Below, in pieces: positions 60,401 to 64,000 of a stretch of 64,000 nucleotides of DNA. Source of the stretch: Closterium sp. NIES-65 (Eukaryota; Streptophyta; Zygnematophyceae; Desmidiales; Closteriaceae); contig CANXME010002074.1 in the NCBI GenBank assembly GCA_948144175.1, positions 186,001 through 250,000 on the forward strand, read 5' to 3'. Both the position numbers and the translations under genes were made by a program. The notes under the pieces are model-generated. The model was not told the DNA's origin. It was given only the letters and a program-made list of their open reading frames with translations, and did not search any database. The stretch's first letter is position 1. Every line of letters starts with the position of its first letter.

Positions 60401-62663
60401 CCTGCTCTTGCCGACCCGGAGTCGGACTCTCTTCGTGCTGCCAGTCCTACTGTCACGCGTCTCCTTGCTACTGCTGTCACTGACCCTTCCTTCGAGTCGT
60501 CTGCTGCGTCTGCCCTTGTCACTGAGCTTGTCGACTTTGCTGCGCGCTGTCGTCTAGACTACGCTGCTCGTCTTGTCACTGAGTCTGAGTCCGCCTGTCC
60601 TCCGTCCGTCGGGGGTGAGTGTGCCCTTGGCACGGACGTCCTTGAGGATAGGCAGGAGGAGTTCCAGTGTCTAGCCGCTGCTTCACCTCGTCTCGCGTCT
60701 GTATCGCTAGCCCCTGAGGGAGACCCGGATGCACCAGACATCCCGACTCCGCGCTCTTACGCGGAGGCGGTAGAGGGTCCCTACTCCTCTCAGTGGCAGG
60801 CAGCTATGGATGCAGAGATGGCTTCCTGGAAGTCCACAGGCACCTACGTTGACGCTGTTCCCCCTCCTGGGGCGAACATCGTCAGTGGCATGTGGATTTT
60901 CAGGGTGAAGCGGCCGCCGGGTTCTCCGCCTGTCTTCAAGGCGCGTTACGTGGCTCGTGGCTTCAGTCAGCGGCAGGGGGTTGACTACTTTCAGACCTTC
61001 TCCCCCACCCCGAAGATGACCACTCTTCGGGTTCTGCTGCACGTTGCTGCTCACCGTGACTACGAGCTGCACTCTCTCGACTTCAGCACAGCTTTCTTGC
61101 AGGGCAGCCTGCACGAGGAGATCTGGCTGCGTCGCCCACCTGGCTTCACTGGGTCTTTCCCTCCTGGTACCCAGTGGAGTCTCCGGCGTCCAGTCTACGG
61201 TCTCCGCCAGGCGCCACGTGAGTGGCACGACACACTGAGGACTACGCTCGCGGCACTTGGGTTTGCTCCTTCTACTGCCGACCCGTCGCTGTTTCTGCGC
61301 ACCGACACCTCTCTGCCGCCGTTCTACATCCTCGTGTACGTCGACGACTTGGTCTTTGCCACAGCTGACACTGCTGGACTCGCCTACGTGAAGTCCGAGC
61401 TGCAGAAGAGACACACGTGCACTGACCTGGGTGAACTGCGTAGCTACCTTGGCTTGCAGATCACCCGGGACAGAGCACGCCGCACCATTACCCTGACTCA
61501 GTCACACATGGTGCAGCAGGTCCTTCAGCGCTTCGGCTTCACGTACTCCTTGCCTCAGGCCACTCCTCTGCCTACTCGCCACTCGCTCTCAGCTCTGCCT
61601 TCGGATGAGTCCGTAGAGTTGAGTGGCCCGTACCCAGAGCTTGTTGGCTGCCTCATGTACCTGATGACCTGCACACGACCTAACCTCGCATACCCTCTTA
61701 GCATTCTCGCACGCTTTGTTGCTCCTGGGAGACACCGACCAGAGCACATGGCTGCAGCGAAGAGGGTGTTGCGTTACTTGTGTAGTACGTCGGGCATGGG
61801 GCTAGTGCTTGGAGGGCGCAGTCCAGTGGTCCTCACTGGGCACGCAGACGCTTCTTGGGCTGACGACCAGGCTACGCAGCGGTCGTCACAGGGTTACACC
61901 TTCAGCCTTGGTTCCGGCTCTGTCTCGTGGCGGGCTACCCGCTCGTCTTCTGTTCTCGGCTCCAGTTGTGAGGCTGAGATCTACGCTGGGGCTATGGCTG
62001 CGCAGGAGTTACGCTGGCTCACCTACCTGCTGACCGACCTTGGAGAGCAGCCTCGTTCTCCTCCAGTCCTGTACGTAGACAACAAGGCCATGCTGGCCTT
62101 GTGTCGAGAGCAGCGACTGGAGCACAGAACGAAGCACATTGCTCTCCGCTACTTTCTTGCTCGTGAGCTACAGCAGCGTGGACAGTTGCGACTTGCGTAC
62201 GTGGCCTCTGAGGCCAACACTGCTGATGTCTTCACCAAGGCACTTGCTCCTTGTGATCATCAGCGTTGTTGCACGCAGTTGGGTCTTGTGCCTGTCTTGC
62301 CTCACTTGCTCTCCTCTTGACCTTGCTTGTACCTTCGCCTATATATACTCTTGCTCTTGCTTGCTTGACTCTTGTATATCTCTATATATGATCTTGCATG
62401 TGAACTGGCCGTCTGGCCTTTGAACTTGTGCTCGGAATGCGTGGTGACTTTGTGATCCACCCTGAGCTTTGCTTTGCTTTGCTTGACTGGTCTTGTGACC
62501 CCTTGTTCTCCCCCACTTTGCCTATGGGGGTGTGTCAGATTACTATAGCTTATACATGTTGTAGGCTGTAGTGGGGTAGCACATAAGGGGTACAACCCAA
62601 TTAGGGTTGGTACTTGTACTGTTTTCATTTCATAGTTGATCATTCCTGTTCCTTACTTCCACA
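55147..62663 (+). mobile_element. Whole-looking, very young Ty1/copia element
   Basis: 131-bp LTRs at 55147-55277 and 62533-62663 are identical. The target duplication ACACT lies at 55142-55146 and 62664-62668. Primer site TGGTATAGAGC, leader with hairpins and GGGCCCACC, and a 19-bp minisatellite precede one open gag-pol frame from ATG 56357 to 62320 (1,987 aa). Parts by residue: gag 1-about 390 with a Gly-rich and Gln-rich tail and C-x13-C-x3-H-x4-C near 404-427; protease LDSGAS at about 533; integrase HHRLGH about 690, DVWGP about 757, HSDRGGEF about 826, QNGIAE about 860; reverse transcriptase YVDDLVF about 1661; RNase H YVDNKAM and NTADVFTKAL to about 1965. The polypurine tract CTATGGGGGTG precedes the 3' LTR. 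No break seen. Confidence 0.97.
55380..56310 (+). repeat. Minisatellite leader of the young copia element
   Basis: GCGGCCCCGCCGCC-type units (55400-55800), GACGGCCCGCCGCTGCACC-type units (55810-56040), then about ten copies of a 19-bp unit CCGAGCCGCCCAGCAGCAG (56044-56225). A T run of about 28 lies at 55349-55377. It lies between primer site and gag, as in the related elements. Confidence 0.88.
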
Positions 62664-64000
62664 ACACTCGCTACCGCGCCGCCCTTCCTGCTGAGTTCTG
62701 CGCTAAGAACCCACCCCCCATGTACATCGCTCTCTTCTACGTAGTCGCGCGCCTCCCTGACTCCCTTTGCGTCGTCAGGGACCACTTTCTCGCAGTCTGT
62801 CCCACCAACCTCACCGTCGACCTCCTCGAGAAGGCCCTCCTCGCAGCGGAGAAGAGCATAGTCGCTGTAGGTGCTTCTCGTGGTGACCCTCGCACCCCCA
62901 TCTTTGAGGGGTGCTCTCCTTCCCCCTTGCTGCCCTCTGTTGCCTCTGCTGCTGCTGCCGACCTGCTTGGTCTTGAGTCGGTCGGCGCGGCGTCTACCCC
63001 TAGTGGGAGACGTCGCTCCAGCAAGGGCAAGGGGGGCAAGGGCGCGGGTGGAGCTGGAGGGGGCGGTGGCGGTGGCGACGGTGGCGGTGGAGGGAGTGGG
63101 GGTGGCGGCGGGACTAGTGGCGGGGGTGGTGGTGGTGGTGGCAGCAGCGGCGGAGACGGTGGTGGTGGTGCCAGCGGTGGTGGTGGAGGCAGCGGCGGGG
63201 GTGGAGGCGGCGGAGGTGGAGGCGGTGGAGGCGGCAGCGGAGGAGGCGGTGGTGGTGGAGGAGGTGGAGCTGGTCGGGGTGGTACCCAGCAGCGTAGCGG
63301 CGGTGGTGGTGGCCAGCGCTCGCAGCGGCAGCAGCAGCAGCGCTCGCGGGACATCCCTCCGCCTCAGCAGCTTCGTGAGTGGTACGCTGGGCGTCAGAGG
63401 GGTGGGGGTACTGGTCCCTGCACCTACGTTCTTCGTTCCGGCGACCGCGCGGGTGAGCAGTGTGGGGGTGCCCACGCCACCCAGCGCTGCTTTGGCCGCC
63501 TGACGGACGCTTGGCATCGGCAGTTCCCTGGGGCTAGTGAGATCCCTCGCTGGGATGAGCTTCTAAGGGCTGGTGTAGCGATCTTTGATCTTGATTTTGA
63601 TGCTATCCTTGCTGCTATGTATGCTGTGGATTATAGTGAGGAGAATGAGGGTTACCGGTGTTTCCAGCCCGACCCGGGCATTGGTACTGCTGCGCTAGGT
63701 GCTTGTGAGGCTGCTGCTCTAGGTGCCAGTGCGTCTGTACTCTCAGGTACTGGTGAGACTGCGCTCTCAGGTACTGCGTCGTCCTCGTCCTCCCTCACTT
63801 TCACACTTGACTCCGGGGCTTCTCGCTCCTTCTTTCGAGACCGCACTACCCTTACGCCGCTCGGCCGGCCGGTTGCGGTCTCCCCCTCTGGGGGTCCTGT
63901 CCTTTCTCACTTCTCCACTGTCCTCCCGTGTCCGGCTGCCCCTTCGGGCACCCTGTCTGGTCTGTACCTTCCCTCGTTCTCTACGAACTTGGTGAGTGGA

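Larger units (their letters stand above)
53518..64000 (+). mobile_element. Ty1/copia element with a nested copia, running off the right edge
   Basis: LTR 53518-53638 (121 bp, TGTCAGAGTATTATAG...TTATTTCACA), primer site TGGTATAGAGC, hairpin, GGGCCCACC (53677-53685) and a long GC-rich repetitive leader to about 54640. Gag starts MATPSVLAFDAEGRAIDFEV at 54727, is split at 55146/62664 by another copia element, and resumes with YRAALPAEFCAKNPPPMYIA. It then has a Gly-rich tract (63040-63290), a C-x13-C-x3-H-x4-C motif near 63420-63490 and the protease FTLDSGASRSFFRD near 63800. Integrase and reverse transcriptase lie past the edge. The visible coding parts look open. Confidence 0.92.

Overview
The window is nuclear DNA of a green-lineage eukaryote, most likely a streptophyte alga or an early-diverging land plant. 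The evidence is two intron-bearing genes for plastid proteins (the Rubisco small subunit, and a class I fructose-bisphosphate aldolase with an N-terminal leader), GT-AG introns, and very dense plant-type LTR retrotransposons with initiator-Met-tRNA primer sites. The coding style (GC-rich, poly-Gly and poly-Gln copia proteins) would suit a zygnematophyte such as Closterium, but that is a guess; the sequence alone does not fix the species.

Layout. 1-2.1 kb: gag-protease of a minus-strand Ty3/gypsy element running off the left edge. 2.1-7.4 kb: mostly non-coding DNA with a 20-bp palindrome between duplicated arms, a ~280-bp tandem repeat with about seven copies, a 33-bp minisatellite and a poly(A) tract. 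7.4-21.7 kb: one DIRS-order (tyrosine-recombinase) retroelement with split direct repeats, carrying a tandem miniature-LTR (TRIM) array, a second single TRIM, simple repeats and a complete copia insertion. 21.8-33.5 kb: a host gene island with the aldolase gene (minus, 10 exons), an unrecognised 4-exon gene (minus, 318 aa), a MITE-like inverted-repeat element, a 1.3-kb TRIM-like element with two identical 514-bp LTRs, and the RBCS gene (plus, 2 exons). 33.6-64 kb: a degraded hAT-type transposase gene broken up by nested insertions. Two young minus-strand copia elements and one short non-autonomous LTR element sit in it, followed by a stack in which a copia element holds a gypsy element, which holds a copia element, which holds an apparently whole copia element of 7.5 kb.

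Most LTR insertions were bounded at base level by 5-bp target-site duplications (AGGCG, GTACA, GGGTC/GGTTC, AGTGA, GTTAG, CACGC, TCTGG, ACACT). LTR differences within pairs range from 0/514, 0/131 and 0/110 (recent) to about 4% (older).

The most unusual signals are: (1) TRIM units in which a tRNA-like A box/B box pair straddles the LTR-primer-site junction, present as a five-LTR tandem array; (2) a hairpin just downstream of the primer site in the copia elements whose stem changes sequence but keeps pairing, usually next to GGGCCCACC; (3) a shared non-canonical C-x13-C-x3-H-x4-C motif where these copia gag proteins would normally have a CCHC knuckle; (4) a conserved block upstream of the polypurine tract that is kept even in the coding-less element. 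I found no CRISPR array, rRNA gene, genuine tRNA gene or bacterial-type operon.
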